A DNA stretch of 64,000 nucleotides from Apoderus coryli (taxonomy: Eukaryota > Arthropoda > Insecta > Coleoptera > Attelabidae): positions 11,104,260 through 11,168,259 of the forward strand of contig OU452205.1 in assembly GCA_911728435.2 (NCBI GenBank), read 5' to 3'. Below the pieces are notes generated by a model. That model made no database searches. It saw only the letters and a program-made list of their open reading frames with translations, and had not been told where the DNA came from. Below, one piece after another: positions 36,501 to 45,212 of the stretch. Position numbers and translations under genes: made by a program. Each line of letters opens with the position of its first letter. Position 1 is the first letter of the stretch.

Positions 36501-38298
36501 CATTAATCGCAACAGAGTATGTAAATTAAATACAACTGAATAAAATAAATCTGCGGAAAGTACAATATACTTATTTTATATTAGGTAGATTAAAATTGAT
36601 AACTATGGCATTAATTTAAGATGCATACAAAAAAAGTTCAATCCATTAAATACTCAGTAATAATTCAACCTTGGTTAGTTATTCAATAATCGACTGATAT
36701 ATAAATGTAAACGAAAGTTTAAACAATTTAAGATTTTGGATGTGGTAAGTCATTTGTAAATAAACTAAGACAATGCCTAATTTGCGAGTGGTCATTAACA
36801 AGTAAAATACTGTTTTTGTCTTTCATCTTTTTTTGCATTAAAAATCCAAAGAAATATTGCAAAAATAGGAAAAAAAAAAACGTTTTATGCGAAAGCCAAT
36901 TAATGAAAAACCTGAAATATGAATATGCCATTGCAGTGACGGCTCTATTCGGACCCATTCATTATGAATCTAACTTTGACAAACGACTGAACTTAGTGTA
37001 TAAATCAACTTATAGTTTCTATTTTCAAATTGTAATAATTTTTATTGAATTGAGATTTTATTTCATACATTAGGCAATTATAATACTTTCCCTTTTATTA
37101 TTTTATATGAACTAATAGCGTTTTACCACAATTTTTGATGACTTGTCATTTCATTTCACCCAAAAACTGTAAGAAAGAGATGTATGCTATGTTATATTGG
37201 GTGAAAGACAATACAAAAAAAGGGAATCAAAATAGCCAAAAATATACTGGGTGTTTATTTATTATCCTGACAAATTTATAAGTACGTCACTGTATTCGTA
37301 TTTGACGTAACTATTAAATGTTCCTTTAGCGGTTTTTTTTTTTGGAATTTGTTAACGTAAGGAAGTTAATTATTGATAACAGCAAAATTCGATAATTTAC
37401 GTACACTAAACAATGGATAAAAAACTCACTCATAGTTATTCTTTATTTCAACATTAGCCTAATTTTAAACAAAATATCAACTCACCTGTTGCCATGTCTG
37501 CTACAGCCACACCAGGTTTTACAGGCTCCCCATCTGGCGGCCCGGTAATATGCATCATACCCCCTTCGGACGCCGCAATCACATCATACCCAGGCCTTTT
37601 TCTGTAAGGCCCTTCGGAACCATATCCCGTGATAGAACAGTATATCAACTGTGGTGCGATAATTCGCAAATCGTTATAACCAAATCCCAATTCATCCATT
37701 TTTCCGGGCACATAATTCTCAACAAACACATCTGACTTTTTAACTAAATCATAAATTAAATCACGACCTTTTTCCGATTTTAAATCAACAGAAATACTTT
37801 TCTTATTACGATTTATTGACACATAATAACATGTTTCTAAAGTATTGTTAACGTATGGTGGGCCCCATTTTCGCGATTCATCTCCAACAACAGGTCGTTC
37901 GATTTTAATAATTTCAGCGCCTAAATCACCTAGAATCATAGTACAATAGGGACCGGCAACTATTCGGGTAAGGTCAACTACTCTAAAACCATTTAACGGT
38001 GCCTCTTCTATATTAATCGCCGCAGAATGTATTAAACATTTTTTAAAAGATAGTTTGGTTAAGTTTACACTACTAAGTTTAGCACAGACAGTATAAAATC
38101 GGTTTAAAAACATGTTTGTAAGTACATATAAAATCTAATAAGCGTGTCTAATTCTACGTGTGCAATTTACGTAATATATAATAACAAACTTAACTTATAT
38201 ACATATATTACCTGTTCGTCAGTTTCTAAAACTGTGACTGTGGAAGAGGATACGGTATCTTGTTGAACCTGATTTCGTGGCATTGACGATTCAGCCAT
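21536..38298 (-). CDS. PPP1R11: PP1 inhibitor-3 / E3 ligase PPP1R11 (3 exons, complete)
   Basis: Small, mostly disordered protein phosphatase 1 regulator; vertebrate PPP1R11 also acts as a ubiquitin ligase. Exons in transcription order: 38298-38212 (87 nt), 24936-24822 (115 nt), 21714-21536 (179 nt). Donors are CAG|GTAATA and AAAT|GTACGT; acceptors are CCACAG and TTTAAG. The sum is 381 nt: 126 residues plus stop, the same length as the human protein. Exon 1 encodes [10 protein letters not shown] and a Thr/Val/Ser run ([15 protein letters not shown]). Exon 2 holds the PP1-docking core [20 protein letters not shown] and [10 protein letters not shown]. Exon 3 has the signature [20 protein letters not shown], then DECDHCKGH, a lysine run and a Ser/Thr-rich tail. 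None of these exons is long enough to be obvious as an ORF. Intron 1 (13.3 kb) contains the whole SUGCT gene on the same strand. The gene converges with FBXW5. Confidence 0.95.
21787..22446. mobile_element. foldback MITE, family F1 copy 1
   Basis: Left end TGTGTCCAAGATAAGAATGG..GGAGTTACAATGTCG is mirrored by the right end CGACATTGTAACTCCAAGAT..GGACACAGTG before TA. The right arm lacks about 35 bp. The same family occurs at 56530-57537. Non-coding, in PPP1R11 intron 2. Confidence 0.8.
22955..23040 (+). repeat. direct repeat pair with 24168-24270
   Basis: Shared strings GGGCAGTAA, CACAGTCCAATTCCACAT and ATGGAATCAATACAT occur in the same order at both sites. Origin unknown. Confidence 0.6.
23257..23592. 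mobile_element. foldback element with ~160-bp arms
   Basis: The whole 335 bp is nearly palindromic: CACTGTGGAGCTCGTGGGTA at the left against TACCCACGAACTCCACAGTG at the right. Inner arms are GTATTTATACATAATACTTT and its complement. It carries a degenerate CTTGAAAAAGAGG..CCTCGAAACGTTG motif in both arms. Confidence 0.85.
24168..24330 (+). repeat. second copy of the 22955 repeat plus local inverted repeat
   Basis: GGGCAGTAAATTAATACACAG.. and GGAATGGAATCAATACATAC repeat the 22955 element. GGAATCAATACATAC is mirrored by GTATGTATTGATTCC at about 24277-24291, with a short loop. Confidence 0.6.
25662..25990. pseudogene. two abutting LINE scraps in PPP1R11 intron 1
   Basis: Plus strand about 25670-25745: [15 protein letters not shown], a C-terminal zinc-motif segment of an RNase H-type LINE. 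Minus strand about 25960-25745: [11 protein letters not shown], then [19 protein letters not shown], a palm block 3 of another LINE RT. Each is too short for clade assignment. Confidence 0.6.
27072..27716 (-). pseudogene. mariner-like transposase, internally deleted
   Basis: The minus-strand ORF encodes a DUF4817/HTH region ([19 protein letters not shown], then [19 protein letters not shown]), [10 protein letters not shown] and the first catalytic block [13 protein letters not shown]. It then jumps straight to the C-terminal block [22 protein letters not shown]. The second and third catalytic aspartates and about 130 residues are missing, so it cannot be active. The first ~13 codons come from the nested MITE, not from the transposase. 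Confidence 0.8.
27679..27950. mobile_element. nested MITE with 53-bp TIRs
   Basis: TAGAAAAGTGGTCTTTTCAA..GCGTTTGTG is mirrored by CACAAACGCTGAAATGTGCG..TTTTCTA. It is bounded by TA on both sides, the target duplication of Tc1/mariner-type elements. Interior is non-coding and T-rich. Confidence 0.85.
29268..30366 (+). mobile_element. decayed mariner (MLE) copy
   Basis: Ends TACGAGGATTGCTA and (inverted) TAGCAACCCTCGTA. The transposase remnant at 29444-29695 has [17 protein letters not shown] and [24 protein letters not shown], classical mariner N-terminus. From 29754 a second piece has [10 protein letters not shown] and GHPPYIPDD, corresponding to the DNA.PH and YSPDLAPSD blocks. Frameshifts, a deletion and loss of catalytic residues make it dead. 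It lies downstream of SUGCT within PPP1R11 intron 1. Confidence 0.85.
30430..30485 (+). other. orphan exon-like segment
   Basis: Fifty-six bases between TTTTTATAG and GTAATAA. They are open in one frame ([18 protein letters not shown]) and charged in a protein-like way. No neighbouring plus-strand exon was recognised. It could be chance or an exon of an unseen gene. Confidence 0.2.
30524..38113 (-). CDS. SUGCT: succinyl-CoA:glutarate CoA-transferase-like, mitochondrial (2 exons, complete)
   Basis: Class III (CaiB/BaiF, family III) CoA-transferase; the vertebrate enzyme moves CoA from succinyl-CoA to glutarate in mitochondria. Exon 1 is 38113-37486 (628 nt) and exon 2 is 31200-30524 (677 nt). 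The donor is ACAG|GTGAG, the acceptor TTGCAG, and the sum is 434 residues plus stop. Residues 1-32 are basic and amphipathic without acids ([15 protein letters not shown]..), a credible mitochondrial presequence. Then [21 protein letters not shown] (CoA-binding N-terminal block), [10 protein letters not shown], and RPGYD177, whose aspartate corresponds to the catalytic aspartyl-CoA site of the family. Exon 2 has [32 protein letters not shown] and the C-terminal [19 protein letters not shown]. Length fits the human protein (about 445). The 6.3-kb intron is full of transposon remnants. The whole gene sits in PPP1R11 intron 1; its start is only 99 bp downstream of the PPP1R11 exon-1 donor. Exact substrate is inferred from family resemblance. 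Confidence 0.93.
31333..32290. mobile_element. element with ~70-bp inverted ends in the SUGCT intron
   Basis: Left CTGCGGAAATGC..CGACTTTAGAATAACTGAAA at 31333-31402 is mirrored at 32228-32290 (TTTCAGCTATTCTAAAGTCG..GCATTTCTGCAG). It encloses the SINE-like segment at 31600-31685 and otherwise non-coding DNA. Confidence 0.65.
31604..31685 (-). ncRNA. SINE-like segment with pol III boxes
   Basis: On the minus strand TAGCTTAGTGATTAG (A-box-like) is followed about 30 nt later by GAGTTCAAGTCCC (B-box-like), and an anticodon-arm-like CTTCC..GGAAG lies between. The T stem is broken, so it is not a functional tRNA. Confidence 0.45.
32590..32735 (+). pseudogene. LINE reverse transcriptase YADD-region scrap
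   Basis: Plus strand: [20 protein letters not shown] (catalytic F.DD block), then [18 protein letters not shown] in shifted frame, the block that follows it in CR1/L2-like RTs. Confidence 0.6.
32876..33483 (-). pseudogene. copia retrotransposon 3' end: RNase H plus LTR start
   Basis: Minus-strand ORF 33483-33052: [59 protein letters not shown] and [13 protein letters not shown]. These are the standard Ty1/copia RNase H and C-terminus. After the stop comes a purine tract AGGTGGGG, then TGTTGGAAAACTCAACA, the start of the 3' LTR (from about 33029 down to about 32876). The upstream polyprotein is absent. Confidence 0.85.
33494..33698 (+). repeat. copia-type LTR in opposite orientation
   Basis: The purine tract AGGTGGGG is followed by TGTTGGAAAACTCAACA on the plus strand, ending near TTATCAACA (33698): TG..CA ends and ~197 bp. 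The first 17 bases match the minus-strand LTR at 33029, then the two diverge. Confidence 0.55.
33720..34960 (+). pseudogene. piggyBac-family transposase remnant
   Basis: Blocks in piggyBac order with frameshifts and stops: [20 protein letters not shown], then [16 protein letters not shown], then [38 protein letters not shown] (the DDE core with the family DESM-like DES). Toward the end come NFVDKSDQH and [14 protein letters not shown] large middle part is lost. Non-functional. Confidence 0.75.
34961..36296 (+). pseudogene. LINE (CR1/L2-like) with its RT palm deleted
   Basis: The first ORF (34994-35560) is the linker before the RT ([48 protein letters not shown]). The second (35566-36168) is the C-terminus ([61 protein letters not shown]). 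All catalytic RT blocks between them are missing; the junction is near 35520. The tail is AATAAATAAA-rich at about 36270-36296. Confidence 0.8.
36297..37485. other. SUGCT intron, right part, nothing recognised
   Basis: AT-rich sequence with no domain in any frame. Confidence 0.4.
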
Positions 38299-39041
38299 AT
38301 TCCTTATTGTGTTTTGTATGATAATGTATTGTTAATTAAAGTTGACGGCAAGTATATACTGAATTATTATTTTGCGACGCACTAATTGTATAATAATTGG
38401 ATAGTTCCTAACTGTTTTTTCTTTTTTTTTTCATAACTTTGAGTTTTATTTTTTTTTATTTTATTCCTATTCTGACAATTACTCCAATGATGTTTGACAG
38501 AAGTCATATGGTTGTCACGAACACATTATAGACTTATAGATTTCTTGCACGTTTAGGTAGTAATTCATATTATATTATGTAACTTACTCTTAGATGGCGC
38601 AAACATGTAGAACAGTTTGCTATAATAGGTAATGTAGTAGTTATGGTATATTTTTATAGATGGCTATAGCTGCAATGGAAAATACAGTGAGTTCACACTT
38701 CAAAATGATCTAATATTGCTACCATATTGAGGCAAATTTGAATACATTATAAATAACTATAATACAGTGTCCTCGATCTATAATAATAGACGTTTTCTTT
38801 CAACGCCAAATAGCAGCCGTTTTTACTTACGTGATTACATATCGTTTATAAGATTAATTTATTATTGATAGGTTAGTAATTTTGGAGTATGCCATTTAGG
38901 TACAACGTCTAATATCAGCAATTTTCACTTAGCTACCTATCTTTCCTTCTATAAAATTAATTGACAGTAATTAACCGAGAAAGATTAGTTAGCAAGTGAA
39001 TGACAGGTGATCATGTCACATCAGCTCAACTGAACCAATAT
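38299..39041. promoter_or_regulatory. upstream region of PPP1R11
   Basis: Minus-strand promoter region of PPP1R11. The start codon is at 38298-38296. Nothing else recognised before the P-like element. Confidence 0.3.
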
Positions 39042-39208
39042 CTCAGTATAAATAAAACAGTAATCTGAGTCTCCGCTTGCGAGGCCTTATGAGCATTTCG
39101 TCGCGCTTGCCGCCATTATAGGAGAGAACGTGTCAATAATCGCATAGACGTAGGTAGATACCGTGCACTTCTGTGTTCATTGGCGGCGTGTACGAGATAA
39201 GAGATATA

Positions 39209-41295
39209 CAGGGTGGTCCAACGAAAAGTTTGCACCTAGCTTTTCTCTTTTTTTTGTAGTCGAATGCGAAAATGCTCGGACACGTCGATTTTGCTTTTGA
39301 GGGGGACACATTTTAAACATATTTTTCGATCTGCGCCTTTAACCCCCTAGCGGGGGTGAGTAACAACCCTAAAATTTTAAATGGAAAGAGGGGTCTAATG
39401 ACATATCATTTGAAAGGACACAAAATTGTCTTTCTAATGATACCCTATTTGTCGAATTTTACTAAAACAGTTAATACGAAAACGACTTTAAAGACATTAA
39501 GCCGATAATTTTGGTATTAAAGAGAAATACAAATAAGTTTTAATTATTGCGAGTGAAAACACCTGCAATCGTTAGTACATTCCAATGTTTGTTAGTTTTA
39601 ACATTGCTTTGTAAAAAAAGTAAACAAGCTGTTAAATTGATTTATTAAAACGTTACATTAACAAATGTTGAAAATGTGACCCATTTGATTCCATACAATA
39701 ATACAGATTTTGTTCAAATCTATTTCTAACATTTTGTAGCATATCAGGTGTTATGTTTCTGCACTCTTCTGTAATGCGTTGGCGAAGATCTTCTATGGAC
39801 TCGGGCTTCGTGGCAAAACATTTATTTTTTAAGTGCCCCCAAAGAAAAAAGTCTAAAGGCGATAAATCCGGTGACCTGGCAGGTCATTCAATTGGGCCCC
39901 TCCTTCCAATCCACCGTCCAGGGAACCGGTCATCTAAGAACTGTCTTACAGGAGCCACATAGTGCGGAGGTGCTCCATCTTGCTGGAAATAAAGCCGATC
40001 AGCAGTATGATTTTGGTCATCTTCTATTATTTGTGTTATTAAAGGATCAATTGTGTCTTCAAGCATGTTTAGGTACACTTCACCAGTTAAATTTCCAGGA
40101 ATAAAAAGTGGTCCTATAATATGATTTCCTAATATGCCACACCAGACGTTTATTTTTTGAGGATACTGGGTATGAACCTCACGGAATAAATGTGGGTTAC
40201 TGTCATCCCAGTAACGGCAATTGTGCCTATTTACAGCTCCATTCAAATAAAATGTGCATTCGTCGGAAAAACAAATGTTAAATAATAATTGCGGATCTTC
40301 AATTAAACGCTGGCTCATTGCTTCACAAAATTGCAGCCTTCTATCAGGATCATCCTCATTTAGTTCCTGTACTAATTTGATTTTGTACGGATGAAATTTG
40401 TACGCTTTTAAAATTCGTATTATGGACGAACGGGAGACACCTGAGGCTTCAGCTAGTTGACGGGTACTTTGACTATGATCCATTTCAACATGCCCTAAAA
40501 CAGCGACTTCCACAGCTTCATTTCTGATCGGTTTCTGCGGCTGGTGTTTTACATTACAGACAGATCCGGTATCTACAAACTTTTTAACTAACTTGCCAAC
40601 GTACACATCATTCACATTTTTATCGGGATGTCTCTCATTAAATAAGCGAGCCGTAAGTCTAGCACTACTATTATTTTGAAAATAAAGTTTAACAATTTCA
40701 ACTCGTTCTAGAATGGAATAAATCATTTTGTACGGTAAAAGTAAAATAACTTGAGAAGCAACCAAACTGAATCAATGAAAAGACTAAAATAAACGGTGTA
40801 AATTCTTTTCCTACACGTATCTGCAGTTTTTATTTCAACAAAAAACGCAAACGATTAGTGAGGAATTTAGTTCTGATAAATAAGATAGTGTTTTTGAAAT
40901 CCCGTTTTTCTTCAAAGTAAATAATTTAGAAATGATTGTAGTTGTTTTCAGTCGTAATAATTAAAACTTATTTGTATTTCTCATTAATACCAAAATTATC
41001 GGCTTAATGTCTTTAAAGTCGTTTTCGTATTAACTGTTTTAGTAAAATTCGACAAATAGGGTATCATTAGAAAGACAATTTTGTGTCCTTTCAAATGATA
41101 TGTCATTAGACCCCTCTTTCCATTTAAAATTTTAGGGTTGTTACTCACCCCCGCTAGGGGGTTAAAGGCGCAGATCGAAAAATATGTTTAAAATGTGTCC
41201 CCCTCAAAAGCAAAATCGACGTGTCCGAGCATTTTCGCATTCGACTACAAAAAAAAGAGAAAAGCTAGGTGCAAACTTTTCGTTGGACCACCCTG
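39209..41295 (-). mobile_element. IS630/Tc1-mariner transposon (DD41D-type), ~340-bp TIRs, nearly intact
   Basis: TA|CAGGGTGGTCCAACGAAAAG at the left and CTTTTCGTTGGACCACCCTG|TA at the right. The arms stay almost identical for about 340 bp each (39209-39550 and 40955-41295), including CACGTCGATTTTGC and CCCCCTAGCGGGGGTGAGTA. The near-identity of the arms indicates a recent insertion. The element carries one transposase gene on the minus strand. Confidence 0.9.
39653..40765 (-). pseudogene. DD41D-like transposase with one premature stop
   Basis: The first 293 codons (40765-39887) are open. An N-terminal HTH region (ERVEIVKLYFQNNSSARLTA, VGKLVKKFVDTGSV, STRQLAEASGVSRSSIIRIL) is followed by catalytic blocks CFSDECTFYLNG and YFQQDGAPPHY. 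A TGA at 39886-39884 stands where the family has Trp. Beyond it the frame stays open for 76 codons with PARSPDLSPLDFFLWG and a C-terminal NGSHFQHL, ending in TAA at 39655-39653. Counting from QQD to SPLD gives 41 intervening residues (DD41D). One base change separates it from an uninterrupted ORF of about 370 codons. Confidence 0.88.
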
Positions 41296-42046
41296 TATAA
41301 ATATTGTATTTGTAATCTGAATATTTAGTATGTGTCTGTTCAGTATAGGGTATGTGAGATTTAATTAAAAATGTTCAGGGTGACATAGTTGGAGACGAGG
41401 TCATCTTTCAAAGATACTTCGAGGAATTTTTATTGACACCAAATATATGTGATAATCTTGTAAATTTAGTAATACACCCGTGTTCAATGTTTTCAAAGGA
41501 TTTTGTTTTGCGATTAAATAAGAGTTAGGATCTATTTTAAAATATGCTAACAGGAATTTTAAAAAATTGATAAAAACAAATTAATTATATGGCGAAATTT
41601 GTAATGTTTAGTTTATTTTATTTTATTATTATTATATTTTATTTTTATTATTTATTTAAGTAGTTTGCTTATATATTTTTTGTATAATCAAATTTATTCG
41701 AAACATTTTTGACAGTCTTAACTGCCTATAAAATTCTTCTATTATCATGTGTATCATGTGACAGAAATCACCGAATTATGTAAACATTTAACTGATAACA
41801 CCACTCAAGGATGTTTTCAATCATTATCACACATCACAAATGTTTTTGAAAATGACAGCGACATTATGTAGTTAAAAATTTGTACGCATATAAAAATACA
41901 GTACTGTCGTTATAAACTGAAAAATAAAATTATTTTTAGTCAGGACCTGACATCTCTCCTAAAATGGCGGTGTCATACGTCAAAATTTGAAATTCATTAG
42001 TTCAAATTGCCGACGTGGATTCGGAATGCTGTTTTTTAATGCTGTG

Positions 42047-43140
42047 CTAATATATTATGTAGAAGGTTGAACTATATGTACAGGGTACGTCAATTTCAAT
42101 GGTTTTTACTGGACAGCATATTATTATGTAAACAGTAATGGTACAGATAGTGGTAGTAGGCCTAGTTTCACCCGGAATACACGTTTCGGGCTGTTTTATA
42201 TAAAAATCAGCATTTTTAAAAAATGGCAGTCGGTATGAAGGTATACACTAGATACACACGATTACTAAAAAACGGTTCAAAGGAAAAATAATATTATTTG
42301 CTAAATTGAATGGAAAAATTACGTACCGTCCTAATTTTCTTTGTTTCATAATACCTACCTTGGCTTAAACAAGACGTTGATATATAATATTCCTCTAACA
42401 TAAAGTCTAACAAATTGGTCTAAATTTCTTTAGACGTTCCATTAAACATATAGCGTATCTAAATGTTCAGCAATTTAATTATATACCTTATTAAACCACC
42501 AAAAATCTCAGGTTTTTCGGATTTATCGTGACATCTAAGAGGTAATTCGTGAAAGAAAAGGTGGTAGTTATATTAAACGATATAACATGTAAAACCATTA
42601 CTCTTCTAAGGAAGTCAAACAAAAATTAAAATATTTTGTGCTCGTATGACTTTATTACTTTTACTTAAATGTTCTCCTATAACATGTTCTCCTATAACCC
42701 CGTCCTCCTCTATATAATTCCGAGGTCCACGCTTCCCTATTGTTTAAAATCCTCAACATGCACAGCTCATAGCAATGTAATATTGCCCAGTGCCACTTTG
42801 GTATGCCACTAGAAGAGACAAGCCTAACTAAGCAAGTTCGGGCATGGGGCACCTCCGAACTTTTCAAATTTACCGCGATAATATGAACGAAAGTTAATTC
42901 CATGCGCCGCGCCGGCCGCCGTGCCATCACCTACGATTCTTTTGTTGAGTGCAGTCTATGTCTATAAGAATTTCGATAATCGTTGTAAGGTTCAACAGTT
43001 TTTCACCAGACATAGGTAAGAATACTTATAGCCATATTAAAGTACAGTCTTTCAGTGGTGATATAACCTCAAAAAACCTTCTTGTAAATCAAGTTAAACT
43101 ATATAGCTATATATTATAAAACATTTTGAATGACATTCAA
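42047..43140. other. intergenic, nothing recognised
   Basis: One mariner-type end-like string (TACAGGGTACG) near 42080 has no partner. Short ORFs lack domains. Confidence 0.4.
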
Positions 43141-43709
43141 ATTTCCTTTTAAATGATATGCCTTATTGCTATCCCTAAATAGAAAAGTTTCCGAAATAAA
43201 AGTAAGTTTCTAGAAAAATTGGATTATTTTTTTATATTTTAATTAGGTAGCCATGAAACGTCACTAAATGTTTTTAAAAAGTTATAATAATTTATATTTA
43301 ATGCCTAACTATTAAAATGGTTGCTGTTTATTAACGAAATAATTACGCATATGAAAAATACTATAAAGTAGATAAAAACAATATGTTTTTTTAGCTAAGT
43401 CATAGTCTTTGCTGTTTTTTGCTCTTAGTTTTGACCTTTAATTCATGAAATTATTTTGTATTAGTGCAAACATCCTCATGTCCATTGGTTGTAAATCAGG
43501 ATACATTTCATAAAACTTCTTGAATGTTCTTTCTATAATTTTGTCACATTTCCAACGAATAATAAATAAGTTCATTAAAACTTCATTTGAGTAACTGTTT
43601 TCTTCCATTTTAAGTAGTTTCACGACACTTTCGTTAATAAATAATAAACGTCTTATTAATTATGAACACAACATTAGTTGCTTAAAGATGTTGTATTTTT
43701 TCCTGATCA

Positions 43710-44190
43710 GGTCCAAATTGGAATATGCGTCTGTCATATGGTAACTAATATACCGGGTTTATGAGGACAGGATCGAACGTGTCCAAAGAAAATTTTTTAA
43801 GTACGTATATTTCAAGGATCATGGACATTACCCTATAAGGGGATATGATAATGCACTATTGTTGCGCGGCTATGACGTTGAACCACTGTCTGTGCGCAGG
43901 ATCTGCGCCTATCAGGTATTTCTTTTTAAATTAATACATTTTCTAATTGACTGTCCCCAGATCCTGAATCAAATAAAATTTCATATTTCGCAATACTATG
44001 CCCGCAATAATTATATATTCGAAGTGTCGTATCTTCGAACAAACTATGAGGGACGTGCGCTATCGAGTAGAACTTGTAAGTTGACGAATACATTTGATTT
44101 ACATAAAGAACTAGATTTTTTCGATAGTAAAATTGGCAGATTCCTGATTGATCTGCGGAGATGCATGGGAAATTTTTATTAAACATCAAT
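43710..44190 (+). pseudogene. LINE 3' fragment, same family as LINE D
   Basis: SKLEYASVIW, DRIERVQRKFFKYVYF, then EPLSVRRICAYQVFLFKL and YLRTNYEGRALSSRTCKL. The same phrases appear at 10160-10560. 5'-truncated and with stops. Confidence 0.75.
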
Positions 44191-44212
44191 ATTGTTGTTT
44201 GGGTTCTACTTG

Positions 44213-44416
44213 GTTGTTTTTATGTTTTATATAGTTATTGTTGTTATATATATGTATTCAACTGTGCCCATGAGCCATATAACAACACCACAGGTCCTAA
44301 CAATAACTATATAAAACATAAAAACAACAGATACTATACTACAATTATTGTAGTATAGTATCTTATGGTATATATAGATAAATTATAACCAAAGACAAAT
44401 ATGTTTTGTCTTTGGT
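44213..44416. repeat. cluster of three perfect hairpins
   Basis: A 28-bp perfect inverted repeat at 44213-44240 / 44301-44328. A 15-bp palindrome with a 1-nt centre at 44331-44361 (ATACTATACTACAAT). A 12-bp hairpin at 44388-44416 (ACCAAAGACAAA). Confidence 0.85.
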
Positions 44417-44825
44417 ATAACATAGTAGCGGGCCAGAAATGTAGCTGGGTTTGCGACGAGTCGATGCCGTTTTTAGCGTCGTCTACTGATTTTTCTTATC
44501 TATAGTTATTATTCTATGCCATGGGTACTCCTTCATCTGGTTATTTTGTATTATGAATAATTAAGCATTCTGGTACTTTTGTAGATTGTTAGATTTATTT
44601 GGTATTAATTGAAACTATGTAATTTTTGTCTTGTAATTGGGCTCAGGCCTGTTAGGCAATAAATTATTATTTATTTATTTAACTGCCAGCATATTTTAAT
44701 GTTTCGCGACGTTTAATGACTACCTAATTAAAATATAAACAAATAATCCAATTTTTCTTGAAACTTGCGTTTATTTCGGTAACTTTTCCATTTAGGGATA
44801 GGAATATGGCATATCATTTGAAATG

Positions 44826-45212
44826 AGAACATTGACTTATGCATATTTTTACTAGTATTATCTATAGATAACAATACAGTAGTTTGCGTCCACCCCGTAA
44901 CATTACAGGCGAATCAGGCCTGTTTTGGGCCAAAAAAATTCAAAATAAATTATTTATTCACAAATAGTATAGTAATAGGTATAAGGAAGTGTTATGTTAG
45001 ATAATTTATAGTAATGGGTTGGACTAGATTTAAAATAGATAATAAAAATGTTTTTTTCGACCACATTCCTTTATACCTACTACCTATTTTATATATTTTT
45101 AACAAATTTTATTCACAAAAAAAAAACAACCAGTGTTGATCTAATTCCAGTTAGTTTCTAACGTTCCAACACCTTTTTGTAGATACTCAAGCTCAAGTGA
45201 CAGAAGACCAAT
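44826..45212 (+). promoter_or_regulatory. upstream region of the SLC5 gene
   Basis: AT-rich flank leading to the ATG at 45213. No clear core promoter seen. Confidence 0.3.

Larger units (their letters stand above)
39042..42046 (+). mobile_element. P-like transposon, copy B, interrupted by a mariner-type element
   Basis: Left end CTCAGTATAAATAAAACAG, then TCTCCGCTTGCGAGG and CGTCGCGCTTGCCGCCATTAT; right end AAATGGCGGTGTCATACGTC..ATTCGGAATGCTGT..TAATGCTGTG. About 180 bp at the left and 300 bp at the right match copy A (18988-20398). Imperfect flanking repeats ACCAATAT / GCTAATAT fit an 8-bp duplication. No transposase sequence was found. The 2.1-kb insertion at 39209-41295 lies inside. Confidence 0.7.
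43141..44825. mobile_element. long-TIR element interrupted by a LINE fragment
   Basis: Arms 43141-43275 and 44705-44825 are inverted copies (TTTAAATGATATGCC..TATCCCTAAATAGAAAAGTT; GAAAAATTGGATTATTT; TTTTAATTAGGTAG). A small minus-strand ORF (43623-43438, KCDKIIERTFKKFYEMYPDL) may be a remnant of its own coding part. LINE sequence occupies 43710-44190. Confidence 0.7.

Noticed and set aside
42661..42930. 89-codon minus-strand ORF with a hydrophilic protein
   Set aside because: No recognisable domain, no splice context and no neighbour support.
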